Below are positions 17,462-26,355 of a stretch of 64,000 bases of DNA, one piece after another. The notes beneath the pieces were generated by a model. It had not been told where the DNA came from. It saw nothing but the letters and a program-made list of their open reading frames with translations, and ran no database searches. The DNA lies in assembly GCA_022510565.1 (NCBI GenBank), contig JAFLTE010000009.1:45024-109023 (forward strand), given 5' to 3'. How positions within the stretch are numbered: position 1 is the first letter of the stretch; the number at the start of each line of letters is the position of its first letter. Position numbers and translations under genes: made by a program. Source of the DNA: Lachnospiraceae bacterium. GTDB lineage: Bacteria > Bacillota > Clostridia > Lachnospirales > Lachnospiraceae.

Positions 17462-17685
17462 AAAACATATGCAAAGGTCGCTGGGTGGTGGAAAAGGTAA
17501 GCTGATTGTACCTGGAGAATGTTCTGAATTTGACAAAGACCTATACGTAAAAGGCAATGTCATTAAGTTAAGACTGAGAAAGAGAATTCCCACCTATTCA
17601 TATCAGAAATAGATGGGATTCTTTTTGGCTATTGATTTTATGAAATCATCTCAATAAACCGGAATTTGTAAAGGAGATTAATTAT

Positions 17686-18378
17686 ATGCCAATAAATCCC
17701 AATAATCAATACATATTAGATTGCTTATCGTCTAAGCAAATTTCACTGGTTGGATTTTCGGATTTAAGTGTATTGAATGACAAAACTATAAATGGCTTAA
17801 GATATGGCGTATGTGTTGCTGTCGCATTAAAAACATTTCCAAGTGTAGGTGAACAGCCTTCTATTGATTATTACAATGAGTGTGAAAACGTCAATAAGCA
17901 TATTCGAGAAATAAGTTTTTTCTTGGAGGAGAAAATAAAACAAAAAGGATTTGAAGCTTATGCATTGGCAAGGGAAAAACAAAATGAACAGTTTAGAACT
18001 CCTTTACCCTTTAAAACCTTAGCAACAAGAGCCGGCATGGGATGGATTGGAAAATCTGCAACACTAGTAACAAGGGAATATGGAAATGCCATTAGGTTGA
18101 ATGGGGTTATAACAAATATGCCATTTGAAACCGGCTCTCCTATTGATAGTTCGTATTGCGGAACGTGCTCAGAATGTGTGAATAAATGTCCTGCAAAAGC
18201 AATAAGCGGAAAGAATTGGAAGCTAGGTGTAGATAGAGATGAGTTGCTTAATCCGTATGAATGTAAAGCCAAAGTAATAGAACGAGGGAAAGTATTCAAT
18301 GTTACGGAATGTACCTGTGGAATTTGTATTGGAGTTTGTCCGTGGACCAAGAAATATATAGCAACGATTACTCACTAA
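17686..18378 (+). CDS. QueG-like 4Fe-4S double-cluster protein
   Basis: A 230-residue iron-sulfur protein with two 4Fe-4S motifs near the C terminus: CGTCSECVNKCP and CTCGICIGVCPW. The preceding region (LATRAGMGWIGKSATLVTREYGNAIRL) matches epoxyqueuosine reductase (QueG) relatives, which reduce epoxyqueuosine in tRNA with cobalamin. It lacks the C-terminal HEAT-like extension of true QueG and is shorter, so it is better called a QueG-related reductase of unknown substrate. AAAGGAG precedes the start. It is monocistronic. The 224 bases before it hold only a doubtful ORF remnant (17469-17612). Confidence 0.8.
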   Translation: MPINPNNQYILDCLSSKQISLVGFSDLSVLNDKTINGLRYGVCVAVALKTFPSVGEQPSIDYYNECENVNKHIREISFFLEEKIKQKGFEAYALAREKQNEQFRTPLPFKTLATRAGMGWIGKSATLVTREYGNAIRLNGVITNMPFETGSPIDSSYCGTCSECVNKCPAKAISGKNWKLGVDRDELLNPYECKAKVIERGKVFNVTECTCGICIGVCPWTKKYIATITH

Positions 18379-18416
18379 AGACTAGTTCGCCGTATTAAAA
18401 TGAGACTGTTTCAAAT

Positions 18417-18570
18417 TTTGTGTTTAAGTTGACATAACACATAATTTCAGCATATAAGATTAAGAGAATGCAATAAAGTCTGGAATGCTTACCTTGACTG
18501 CGTTCTCTTAATCTAATTCTTATTGGTCAAGGTGCTAAATGATACATTATGTCAACTGTATTTACACAAA
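18417..18570. repeat. MITE-like long inverted repeat
   Basis: The ends TTTTGTGTTTAAGTTGACATAA (from 18417) and TTATGTCAACTGTATTTACACAAA (to 18570) are near-perfect inverses. Inner arms GATTAAGAGAATGCA (18459-18473) and TGCGTTCTCTTAATC (18499-18513) pair as well. The 154-base element folds into one long imperfect hairpin and encodes nothing. The ends look like those of IS256-type elements, so it may be a non-autonomous derivative; this is memory-based. Confidence 0.6.
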
Positions 18571-18615
18571 GCTATGGATATTCCCATTAAATAGTTATTT
18601 CTAATATCTACTTAT

Positions 18616-18738
18616 TTAATCTTTTCTCAACTGCCCTTTATGTCGCCGCAGTGCCGCCAGAACGTCGCCATGAAATCGAAATCCACAGTTTAATCCTCCA
18701 ACCTTTGCATACGTTTTGTCCCCATAAAGATTACTCAT
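18616..18738 (-). CDS. Unassigned 40-residue ORF, doubtful
   Basis: An ATG-initiated frame of 40 residues (begins MSNLYGDKTYAKVGG, ends RRHKGQLRKD) directly downstream of the DUF3795-like gene. There is no clear ribosome site. The run FRFHGDVLAALRRHKGQ looks like genuine protein, possibly the tail of a lost gene next to the adjacent inverted-repeat element. I do not recognise it. Confidence 0.25.
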   Translation of the reverse strand: MSNLYGDKTYAKVGGLNCGFRFHGDVLAALRRHKGQLRKD

Positions 18739-18740
18739 TG

Positions 18741-19472
18741 CTATTCATATTGATGTGGCACATAAGGCAAAATCGCCCATGTAACATCATTGGACGATAT
18801 GCTTTTATGCTCTAGTTCTCTATATCCCACAGTTGCTTGCTCGCAGGGATAATTTTCACAATCAAAGCAATTGTTCAACTGATTTTCGCGCAAACATGTT
18901 AACGGATCGCATAACTCATTGCCTTCACCACAACAATGACATCCCGACGTATCACAACCTGTACAGCGCATACTCCAATCCAAGTCACCATACACAGCAT
19001 TCAAATGCGGGATGAGGGTATACCTAAATTCCTCGTTAATGCCGGTATAATGCACACATAAATCACATCTATGCCCACATTTACCGAACACAGAATTTTC
19101 TTTTGAAAATGGCTTGCGGTTTGGATTTTTCTTAATAAGTATCAGTTTTTTTACAGACTCTAAAATATGTAAATTATCAACACGAATTAAAAGCCATTTG
19201 CCGTCATGCAAAGTTCGCTCATTGTCATAAAGTTCCTGTATTTCTACTGGGAATTCATGCCTTATAGCTTCAAATTTTTCACGCTCTGCTTTGCCTAAAA
19301 TTATTTGAAAATCAACATGATCTTCATGCAGATTAATTGATACAACAGTTTTCTTGCCCTGGCGGAATTTCAAACAGGGAATGTCATAATATATTCCTGC
19401 GACCTCATCAAGTTTATACTTACCACGCATAAATTTTGCAATTTCTAATTTTACTTTTTCAAATTCTGTCAT
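18741..19472 (-). CDS. DUF3788/DUF3795-type cysteine-rich protein
   Basis: A 243-residue protein. The N-terminal half resembles the DUF3788 pattern (FRQGKKTVVSINLHEDHVDFQIILGKAEREKFE). The C-terminal half is a cysteine cluster (CGHRCDLCVHY, CTGCDTSGCHCCGEGNELC, CFDCENYPC) as in DUF3795, probably metal-binding. The start at 19472 follows AGGAGG; an in-frame ATG seven codons upstream is less likely. Function is unknown. It is the last gene of a same-strand run that includes a broken hypothetical gene and an Fpg-like gene. Confidence 0.72.
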   Translation of the reverse strand: MTEFEKVKLEIAKFMRGKYKLDEVAGIYYDIPCLKFRQGKKTVVSINLHEDHVDFQIILGKAEREKFEAIRHEFPVEIQELYDNERTLHDGKWLLIRVDNLHILESVKKLILIKKNPNRKPFSKENSVFGKCGHRCDLCVHYTGINEEFRYTLIPHLNAVYGDLDWSMRCTGCDTSGCHCCGEGNELCDPLTCLRENQLNNCFDCENYPCEQATVGYRELEHKSISSNDVTWAILPYVPHQYE

Positions 19473-19492
19473 TACGCCCCTCCTAATGTACA

Positions 19493-19983
19493 TTATCTCT
19501 TCTTATTGCCTGCCGTCTCCACTGCCTTAATATAATATAAATAGTCCTCAATGCTCGGAACCACCTGGAAATTGGGATTACAGCAACCACATCTCCATAT
19601 AGTTTGATCCTTAAGTTGATAAGAAACACCAGAAGCGCAACTTCCTGCAATTCTTTTATCGCACCCGGTATCACTAACCAAAAAGCTGCTGATTACACTC
19701 TCCGAACACCAATTTTCAGAGCTTTGCATTGCTCCTTTAAGTCGTTGACTTGAATACATAGCTCCCCATTTTGCTTCCATTCACCCGCATAGCCCAATAC
19801 ATAGAATACTTTTGCATATTTATAGGATTCTTCCCTAGATAATCTCGCTTCCTTAGAAAAATAGCCATACTCATTCATATCATATACCGGCAGTAACATT
19901 CGAACAGGATCATCGAATATATCCTCATATTTCCTTATACCCCTTTTTTATGGACAACCGAAATCTCCCGAATATAACAGCAT
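19493..19983 (-). pseudogene. Broken hypothetical gene (in-frame stop plus frameshift)
   Basis: The reading frame starts at an ATG (19983) five bases after the Fpg-like stop, hits TAA after 11 codons in an A-rich run, and stays open downstream in the same frame (KYEDIFDDPVRMLLPVYDMNEYG and on). It then shifts frame near 19705-19720 to a segment rich in cysteines (SDTGCDKRIAGSC, WRCGCCNPNFQV) that ends at 19493. Two independent lesions argue for real decay. The reconstructed protein is about 160 residues with a CxCC-type motif. I do not recognise a family. Confidence 0.6.
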
Positions 19984-19987
19984 TTCC

Positions 19988-20812
19988 TTACTTCCTTTGA
20001 CAGTTCTCACAAAAATAAACTGTCCCGCCCATATAACTTGCTTTGCGAATTTCAGTTCCACATCTGATACATGGTTCAAACAGCGAGTTTTTGCTCAACT
20101 GAGTAATATATCTTCCTTTTTGCCCAAATAAATCTCTCTCCGTATCACGTCCACCCTTTTCGCACATTTCACCTAAGATTTTCTTTATCGAAGTATATAT
20201 TGCCTTGAAATCTGCCTCAGAAGCCTTTCGCATATCAAAGCGGGGATCAATTTTGGCATCCCATAGAATATCCTGCAATACACCGTTCCCAAGCCCCGGT
20301 ATTCTCTGTTCGGTGGCAAGAAACGCCTTTGCCGATAGCTTTTTTTGATTTCCCGGATAAAGACTTCTAAAATATTCAAAAGTGAACTCATCACACAGCG
20401 GATTCGGTTTACTGCCGGATGACATATAGTATCCCTCCGTACACTCTCCCTTCGGGAATACATAAATAATACCATACATTTGTATGGACACAAAAACAGC
20501 GGTCTCATCATCGAAGTATATCGCCATTTGATGCTTTTTCGGATACTTCTTTTTCTCCTCATGGTATTTGGGATATGCGCCATCGGCAAATACTACCATG
20601 CAGTCCTCCGTATCCATTTCAATCATGCCGCCATGATAGGTCGCACCCACAACGGTCTGCCCTTCCAATAAGTCACCATAGTTATCCATATCTCCGTGAA
20701 AGAAAGCAAAACTGTGGGGCGTATGCAATACCTCGATAGAACTGATAATCTTTCCGGTTAATGCTTTCTGCATTTGGTTGGCAATGGTATAGCTTTCCGG
20801 TAATTCTAACAT
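19988..20812 (-). CDS. Fpg/Nei-fold DNA glycosylase homologue lacking catalytic proline
   Basis: A 274-residue Fpg/Nei-family protein; the start at 20812 follows AAGGAGG. Conserved landmarks are present: ELPE at the N terminus, the H2TH region (LSAKAFLATEQRIPGLGNGVLQDILWDAKIDPR) and a C-terminal zinc finger (CIRCGT to CENCQ). However, the N terminus reads MLELPE, where active enzymes have MPELPE and use Pro after Met removal as nucleophile. The zinc-finger Arg before the third Cys also appears replaced by Gly. It is therefore likely a catalytically altered DNA-binding or damage-recognition protein; this is inferred. Confidence 0.8.
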   Translation of the reverse strand: MLELPESYTIANQMQKALTGKIISSIEVLHTPHSFAFFHGDMDNYGDLLEGQTVVGATYHGGMIEMDTEDCMVVFADGAYPKYHEEKKKYPKKHQMAIYFDDETAVFVSIQMYGIIYVFPKGECTEGYYMSSGSKPNPLCDEFTFEYFRSLYPGNQKKLSAKAFLATEQRIPGLGNGVLQDILWDAKIDPRFDMRKASEADFKAIYTSIKKILGEMCEKGGRDTERDLFGQKGRYITQLSKNSLFEPCIRCGTEIRKASYMGGTVYFCENCQRK

Positions 20813-20871
20813 ATGGTTTCCTCCTTCATTTCGAGTTTCTATAATCACATTCCATTGATATCATATCAAAA

Positions 20872-20898
20872 AAATCCTGACAACCCATGTCAGGATTT
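20872..20898 (-). terminator. Terminator of the WYL regulator gene
   Basis: AAATCCTGACA (20872-20882) pairs perfectly with TGTCAGGATTT (20888-20898). On the minus strand it ends in TTTTTTT. It overlaps the WYL stop codon and insulates the downstream Fpg-like gene. Confidence 0.82.
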
Positions 20899-21786
20899 AT
20901 TCTTTTCATATATTTTTTTCGCCCGTTCCGCTATCACTTTCTTCAGGGAAAGGGGTTCTATAATCTCCACAAGGTCACCAAAAGAAAGTAAAAAGCCTAT
21001 CACCCATTCATCATATGGCATCCATACCGTGACAAGCAAATCTCCATTCTCCTGCCTTTGCACCAAATCGGGATTAAATTCGTCATACACTCTATACGTT
21101 ACTTCCTTTGAAAAAAGGAAAATAAACTTGCTGTATTCTTGCGTGGATGTATCCTGATATTCCGGTAAAGACGGAGGCTCTATTCCTTCATCCAGTAGTT
21201 CACAGTCTAAAATGCGGCTCAATCGAAAGAATCGATACGCCTGCCGCTCCATACAATACGCATGTAAATACCACGCTCTTGATTTATACAACAATTTCAC
21301 CGGTTGTACAATTCTTTCAGTAAAAGGGGCACTCATGCCGGCATAATGAAGTTTCACACAACGCTTTTTTAGGACTGCTGTCTTTAACAAATCGAAATAC
21401 TGCTTGTCTCTGGTTTCATTTCCCCATCGTGAAAAGTCCACTCCAAACCAGCTCTCTGAAGGAGCAGAAAAAAGCGCGGACAATTTCTCCAGTAAGCTAT
21501 CCGAATAAGTATCGCCGGTAACCGCAAGACTCTGTAACGCGGCCAGTAGTTCCTTCTTTTCTTTTTCTGACAGCATGGCTTTACCCAGAACGAAATCGGA
21601 CATCAGGCAGATTCCTCCGCCACGTCCCGTTTCTGTATAGACGGGAATTCCGGCTTCGCTCAAAGCTTCAATATCACGATAGATGGTGCGAACAGAAACT
21701 TCCAGCTTCTTCGCCAGCTCCGGTGCAGTCGCATGGCCTTTGTTCAATAAATGATATACAATTTTAAATAACCTGCTCTCTTGCAT
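20890..21786 (-). CDS. DeoR-type HTH regulator with WYL domain (YafY-like)
   Basis: A 298-residue regulator. Residues 1-55 form a winged helix-turn-helix (NKGHATAPELAKKLEVSVRTIYRDIEALSEAGIPVYTETGRGGG). The middle and C terminus contain the WYL domain (CVKLHYAG, then KSRAWYLHAYCMERQAYRFFRLSRI) and a WCX extension. WYL domains bind small ligands or nucleic acid. It lies 12 bases after the SGNH esterase gene on the same strand and may be read through from it, so it could also sense the mannan pathway, though YafY proteins have diverse targets. Confidence 0.88.
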   Translation of the reverse strand: MQESRLFKIVYHLLNKGHATAPELAKKLEVSVRTIYRDIEALSEAGIPVYTETGRGGGICLMSDFVLGKAMLSEKEKKELLAALQSLAVTGDTYSDSLLEKLSALFSAPSESWFGVDFSRWGNETRDKQYFDLLKTAVLKKRCVKLHYAGMSAPFTERIVQPVKLLYKSRAWYLHAYCMERQAYRFFRLSRILDCELLDEGIEPPSLPEYQDTSTQEYSKFIFLFSKEVTYRVYDEFNPDLVQRQENGDLLVTVWMPYDEWVIGFLLSFGDLVEIIEPLSLKKVIAERAKKIYEKNKS

Positions 21787-21798
21787 AGGAAGTTTCTC

Positions 21799-22842
21799 CT
21801 ACTCCCAAATTTCCTCACCCAGCGACTCAATAAACGCTGTCAGCTCCTCCGACATCTTCTCCGCCTCAGGTATACGGATATGTCCCGGAGTTCCCGCGCC
21901 GTTGTTGCTGTACAGGAAATGATGAATTCGTTCGTCCGCCAGTTCACGGCATACCTCATCGATTGCCTTATCCCAGTTGGCATCGTGCTCCAATATCGTG
22001 GTTGCCAGTATGATGGTTGCCTTCGGATAAATAACACGCAGTTTCGCAATGAAATCACGGTAAGACTTGCGCCAGTGCTGTGCTTTCTCCCCTTCGTAAT
22101 CCTCCGCCATATAATTGTCAGGGTTGGCATCGTTCTGCCCGATGGCTACAATCACCACATGAGGACGGTACAACTGAAAATCCCATTTACTCGGTTTCTC
22201 CGGTTCCGGATAATACTGAATCTTATCATAGATGCTCTCCATCCCGACAAAATCCGGACCCGCAAACCATCCCGTTCCGTCCAGGAGCGCCGCACCACCC
22301 TGCGCAATGTCGTGAATCTCTGCGTTCAAGTTTCGCGCCGTCATCCAAGTGTAGGAATAATAGCTGTTGGAATACTCTCCGTCATGCTCCGGATCGGGTT
22401 GACCCACGCAGTCAACAGCCTCCGAAACCTCTCCGGCGGAGACGCTGTCCCCGTACACCTCAATTCTGCGCTCGGGCTTGGGCTCCACCTCACGAAGCAC
22501 TGCGCTGTCGTCCACCTCAAAGCCGTAGAACGTAAATGTGTGACAGGAGTCCATCCTCTTGAAGAGCATCAACTCGTGCTCCGCGTCTGTAAGTCCGTCC
22601 GCCAACAGCACGGTCTCCCGACCGGTATCCGACAGCTTAACACACTTCTGCTCCCCGTCGATGAAGAATCCGAGATAGCTGCTCCAGTAACTTTTATGAT
22701 TTTCCACCACAGCCGCCACTCGCGTTCCGGAAAATATTATCTTAATATAACTGCACGGATATACGAAAACCGGTGCCGTCTTATCTGTCCAATCAATTCT
22801 TCCGCTGTACTGCAACAACGGATTGTCAGGTTTAATCAACAT
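21799..22842 (-). CDS. SGNH/GDSL carbohydrate esterase, CE2-like
   Basis: A 347-residue cytoplasmic esterase. Residues 1-125 form a jelly-roll-like N-terminal domain. The SGNH hydrolase follows: block I VYGDSVSAG (nucleophile Ser), block III GQNDANPD, block V PGHIRIPE (catalytic His). This two-domain layout is that of carbohydrate esterase family 2, which removes acetyl groups from sugars. Next to the GH130, epimerase and importer genes it probably deacetylates imported acetyl-manno-oligosaccharides. A strong terminator separates it from the GH130 operon, so it may be transcribed independently or by partial read-through. No signal peptide is present. Confidence 0.85.
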   Translation of the reverse strand: MLIKPDNPLLQYSGRIDWTDKTAPVFVYPCSYIKIIFSGTRVAAVVENHKSYWSSYLGFFIDGEQKCVKLSDTGRETVLLADGLTDAEHELMLFKRMDSCHTFTFYGFEVDDSAVLREVEPKPERRIEVYGDSVSAGEVSEAVDCVGQPDPEHDGEYSNSYYSYTWMTARNLNAEIHDIAQGGAALLDGTGWFAGPDFVGMESIYDKIQYYPEPEKPSKWDFQLYRPHVVIVAIGQNDANPDNYMAEDYEGEKAQHWRKSYRDFIAKLRVIYPKATIILATTILEHDANWDKAIDEVCRELADERIHHFLYSNNGAGTPGHIRIPEAEKMSEELTAFIESLGEEIWE

Positions 22843-22901
22843 AGTCCCTCTCCTTGTACTATCGCTTTATAGTCTCATTGGCAGACTATCCAAAATAAAA
22901 A

Positions 22902-22936
22902 CCCTCGGCAGATGCAAAACAAACAACCGCCGAGGG
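22902..22936 (-). terminator. Terminator of the mannan operon
   Basis: CCCTCGGC (22902-22909) pairs with GCCGAGGG (22929-22936) across a 19-base loop; the minus strand continues TTTTTATTTT. It lies eight bases after the GH130_2 stop and before the esterase gene. Confidence 0.8.
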
Positions 22937-22944
22937 CACATGTT

Positions 22945-23967
22945 TTATCTAACTCCAATCTCCGTATCGGACTCAGTCACATGGCTGTGAGTCTTGATAT
23001 AATCCACAATCTCATCCAGCTTCGTGAACGCAAGTCCCACATAGCTGTCCGCGCAGCCGTAGTACAATGCAATCTTGCCGCTCTCGGAATCATGAATGGT
23101 AGCGCAAGGGAAGCATACGTTAGGCACGAAACCTCTCTCCTCATACCACTCTTCCGGTGTCAACAGGAAGTTCTCACATCTGTACAGAACCTTAGACGGA
23201 TTGTCAATATCGAGGATTGCACCACCGATGGAGTACACGAAACCGTTACAGGTTCCGCTCACACCATGGTAGAACAAGAGCCAACCTTCGCTCGTCTCAA
23301 TCGGAGCTGCACCGCCGCCGATCTTAACGGACTCCCACCACTCAGAGCTTCTGCCCATAACATGTCTGTGTTTACCCCAGTATACCATATCCGGGCTCTC
23401 ACTTAAGAAGATATCACCGAAGGGCGTATGACCGGAATCGGACGGACGGCTTAAGAGGATATATTTGCCGTTAATCTTACGAGGGAACAATACCGCATTT
23501 CTGTTAAAAGGAATGAACGGGTTCTCAATTCTCGTAAATGTCTTGAAATCTGTGGTCTTTGCCATACCGATGGAAGCGCCGTAGAAATCCTGACACCAGA
23601 TGATGTAATATGTATCTTCCACCTTAACGAGACGAGGATCATACGCATAAATCGGCATAAAATCATTGCCGTTTTCATCCTTGAAAGGAATCTTGTTCTG
23701 CTCAAACTCCCAGTGAATCGCATCCTTGCTGTGTCCGAGATAGATGTAGGGAATACCGTTCGTCTGCTCACCTCTGAACACGCCGATAAATTCATCGCCG
23801 TAAGGCATAACTGCGCTGTTAAAGATTCTTGCAACACCCTCGATCGGATTTCTGCCGATAATGGGATTCTCATTGTACCGCCAGATCGGCGCACCTTTCA
23901 ATCCTGCGGGTTTTTCCTGCCACGGCACGTTCTTCACTGCCGGGCTGATCATTTTTACTTCACTCAT
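22945..23967 (-). CDS. GH130 manno-oligosaccharide phosphorylase (GH130_2-like)
   Basis: A 340-residue five-bladed beta-propeller enzyme of GH130. The catalytic Asp lies in MPIYAYDPRLVKVEDTYYIIWCQD; phosphate-binding residues are expected around NRNAVLFPRKINGKYILLSRPSD. Length and sequence style match subfamily 2, which phosphorolyses beta-1,4-manno-oligosaccharides to mannose-1-phosphate. It is the last gene of the mannan importer operon, 32 bases after the GH130_1 gene. No signal peptide is present, so it acts in the cytoplasm. The subfamily call is by length and partner genes. Confidence 0.88.
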   Translation of the reverse strand: MSEVKMISPAVKNVPWQEKPAGLKGAPIWRYNENPIIGRNPIEGVARIFNSAVMPYGDEFIGVFRGEQTNGIPYIYLGHSKDAIHWEFEQNKIPFKDENGNDFMPIYAYDPRLVKVEDTYYIIWCQDFYGASIGMAKTTDFKTFTRIENPFIPFNRNAVLFPRKINGKYILLSRPSDSGHTPFGDIFLSESPDMVYWGKHRHVMGRSSEWWESVKIGGGAAPIETSEGWLLFYHGVSGTCNGFVYSIGGAILDIDNPSKVLYRCENFLLTPEEWYEERGFVPNVCFPCATIHDSESGKIALYYGCADSYVGLAFTKLDEIVDYIKTHSHVTESDTEIGVR

Positions 23968-23999
23968 TTTACCACTGTGCTCCTTTCGGTTATGTCTTT

Positions 24000-25172
24000 C
24001 TATTGTTTGGAGAGAAACTCCAAATTTTTCTTAATCAGGTCGCATCTCTGTGCCACACACTCCACGGAACGCAGCGGATCCGAAGGTGTATTAAACACAT
24101 AATCGAGCAGCTTATCAATCGTGGTGACAGCCACGTGCATTCTTGTGTCACTGGATGCATAATAAATATACACCTCTCCGTTGTCTTTTGCAATTGCTCC
24201 GTTGGTAAAGACAACATTCGATACGTCACCTACACGCTCCCCTTCCCTCGGTCCGATGAGCATGCCGGAAGGCTCTGCAATCACTTTGGACGGGTCGTTT
24301 AAATCTGTGGCAAAAGCATAAATGACATATCGCAGTCCTGCTGCCGTATTACGCACGCCGTGAGCAATATGGATCCATCCCTTTTCCGTCTTGATCGGGG
24401 TTGCGCCCGCACCGTTTTTCGCTTCGGTAATGGTGTGGTACTTGCGCAGGGATGTCATCTTCTCCTCGTCGATGACTGCGTGGGTGATGTCGTCACACAG
24501 TCCGAAACCGATACCACCGCCCGAGCCGGTTTCGATGAAATCATCCATCGGTCTTGTGTAGAAAGCATACTTACCGTTTACAAACTCCGGGTGAAGTACC
24601 ACGTTTCGCTGCTGCGGAGAGCGGAGCGTTGTGAGATTGTCCAGTCTCTCCCAATTCTTCAGGTCTTTCGTTCTGACAATGCCTGCCGCAGCCACTGCAG
24701 CGGATAAATCATTCACCGTCTTATCTTTGCTCTCAGAGCAGAATACGCCGTAGATATAGCCGTCCTCGTGCTTGGTCAGACGCATATCGTACACATTCGT
24801 TTCTTCCGGACAGGTATCGGGAAGTAAGATAGGGTAATCCCAGAACCGGAATCCGTCGACTCCGCTGTCACTCTCCGCCACACCGAAGAATGATTTACGG
24901 TCATTGCCCTCGATACGCGCAATCAGGTAATATTTACCGTTTAATTCAATGGCACCGGAATTCATAACCGCATTCACACCGAGCCGCTCCATAAAATACG
25001 GATTTGTCTCCGGGTTTAAGTCATATTTCCAGGAAAGCGGTATATGTTCTCTCGTCAGCACCGGATACTCGTATCTGTCATAGATACCGTTATAAATATC
25101 CGATTTCACATTTTTTCTGTTAATCAGCTTATTATACTTCTCTAATTCCACGTAATATCTGCTATGCAACAT
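24000..25172 (-). CDS. GH130 mannosyl-glucose phosphorylase (GH130_1-like)
   Basis: A 390-residue GH130 enzyme, longer than its neighbour and with the subfamily 1 pattern ([22 protein letters not shown] with catalytic Asp; [20 protein letters not shown] for phosphate). Subfamily 1 enzymes convert 4-O-beta-mannosyl-glucose plus phosphate to mannose-1-phosphate and glucose. Its substrate would be made by the epimerase encoded immediately upstream, whose stop codon overlaps this start by 11 bases. Cytoplasmic. The pairing epimerase plus GH130_1 is the established mannobiose route in gut bacteria. Confidence 0.9.
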   Translation of the reverse strand: MLHSRYYVELEKYNKLINRKNVKSDIYNGIYDRYEYPVLTREHIPLSWKYDLNPETNPYFMERLGVNAVMNSGAIELNGKYYLIARIEGNDRKSFFGVAESDSGVDGFRFWDYPILLPDTCPEETNVYDMRLTKHEDGYIYGVFCSESKDKTVNDLSAAVAAAGIVRTKDLKNWERLDNLTTLRSPQQRNVVLHPEFVNGKYAFYTRPMDDFIETGSGGGIGFGLCDDITHAVIDEEKMTSLRKYHTITEAKNGAGATPIKTEKGWIHIAHGVRNTAAGLRYVIYAFATDLNDPSKVIAEPSGMLIGPREGERVGDVSNVVFTNGAIAKDNGEVYIYYASSDTRMHVAVTTIDKLLDYVFNTPSDPLRSVECVAQRCDLIKKNLEFLSKQ

Positions 25173-26337
25173 CGACGTTCCTCCTTATTACTTCGAGACA
25201 CATTCTTCCGTTATGGTACGGACATTTCCACGGTTCTACAATCGGCTTGCCGGCTACCGGCTCCCCGGATTTTGTCACCAGCCAGAACCATTCGGAACCT
25301 GCTCTCTTGTCTATCACATGTTCTTTGATGAATTCCCACTGCGCCTTGGCTGCTTCCAGATATTCCTTATGTTCCGGAGCCAGTGCGTACCCGTTCAGAA
25401 ATCCTACCACGGTTTCCGCCTGCACCCACCAAATTCTGTCTTCGCTCACCACGCCCTTCTCACACTCGTTGGCAAGAGAATGTCCGTCGAAAGCCACTTT
25501 ATATACTTGACCGGTTAAGTCAAGAATAATCGGGAGCATTTTTTCTTCATAAGATTTATCTCCCAAAATATCCGTACCTCTGCGAATCAGCCACGCTGTC
25601 TCGATATCGTGACCGTAGGAATGCAGGTCAAGAATCGAATTCATCTCCCTGTCGAAAAATACTTCCTGTCTGTGAAGCGCGGGGTTGTAAATTTTATCCG
25701 CGATCGTATCCAGAATCCATGTGAGACGTTTCTTGACATCCTCATTGCCGCTCACGCGATACAGCTCGGTGTATGCCTCAAATACATGGAGCAAGGTATT
25801 CATGGTTTTCTCTGCCATCACACCGTTCTCCGACAGCTTATCGTTATCAATTTCTCTAAACTCTCTGTCGAACGCCTCCTTATAACCGATTTCATCCATG
25901 CAGCGTTCCTCAATGATATGGAAAAGCGCCATCGCCGTATCCAGCGCCTCTTTATCCCCCGAGGCATCATAATAGGAGGACAATGCATAGATAGAAAATG
26001 CCTGATTATATGTATGTTTGGTCGTATCTTCCGGCGTGCCGTCATAAGCTACCGACCAGTACACACCGCCTTTTTCTTTATCGACACAGTATTTCTGCAT
26101 AAATTCATAACCGTGCCGTGCCTCCGCAAGCAGGCTTTCATCCTTTAAAAGCAGATATGCGTTGGCAAAAAACCATGTGATGCGGCTGTTTAAGATACAG
26201 CCTTTCACCGCTTTCTTGTCTACGGACAGATCAAAGTCCATCCACCCGTAATAACCGCCATGTTCATCATCCCTGAGTTTTTTCCAAAAAGGGATGATGC
26301 AGTCTGTCAGATGATTCTTAACTTCTTCTACCATCAT
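25162..26337 (-). CDS. Cellobiose/mannobiose 2-epimerase (AGE family)
   Basis: A 391-residue (alpha/alpha)6-barrel protein of the N-acylglucosamine 2-epimerase family. Landmarks are [37 protein letters not shown] at the N terminus, the catalytic His region [13 protein letters not shown] and the C-terminal GSEWFWLV and [13 protein letters not shown], all found in cellobiose 2-epimerases. It interconverts the reducing-end glucose and mannose of beta-1,4 disaccharides; here beta-mannobiose to mannosyl-glucose is the likely reaction. It lies between the permease genes and the GH130_1 gene. Confidence 0.92.
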   Translation of the reverse strand: MMVEEVKNHLTDCIIPFWKKLRDDEHGGYYGWMDFDLSVDKKAVKGCILNSRITWFFANAYLLLKDESLLAEARHGYEFMQKYCVDKEKGGVYWSVAYDGTPEDTTKHTYNQAFSIYALSSYYDASGDKEALDTAMALFHIIEERCMDEIGYKEAFDREFREIDNDKLSENGVMAEKTMNTLLHVFEAYTELYRVSGNEDVKKRLTWILDTIADKIYNPALHRQEVFFDREMNSILDLHSYGHDIETAWLIRRGTDILGDKSYEEKMLPIILDLTGQVYKVAFDGHSLANECEKGVVSEDRIWWVQAETVVGFLNGYALAPEHKEYLEAAKAQWEFIKEHVIDKRAGSEWFWLVTKSGEPVAGKPIVEPWKCPYHNGRMCLEVIRRNVDVA

Positions 26338-26355
26338 AGTCTCCGCCGCCTTTCT

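Noticed and set aside
17469..17612. Short ORF after doc (GKGKLIVPGECSEFDKD)
   Set aside because: Reads like protein but has no ribosome site, overlaps no known family I recognise and may be a remnant; too weak to annotate as a gene.
21781..22872. Long plus-strand open frame of 363 codons
   Set aside because: It lies antisense to the SGNH esterase, which has clear catalytic motifs. The translation shows no family pattern and there is no ribosome site.
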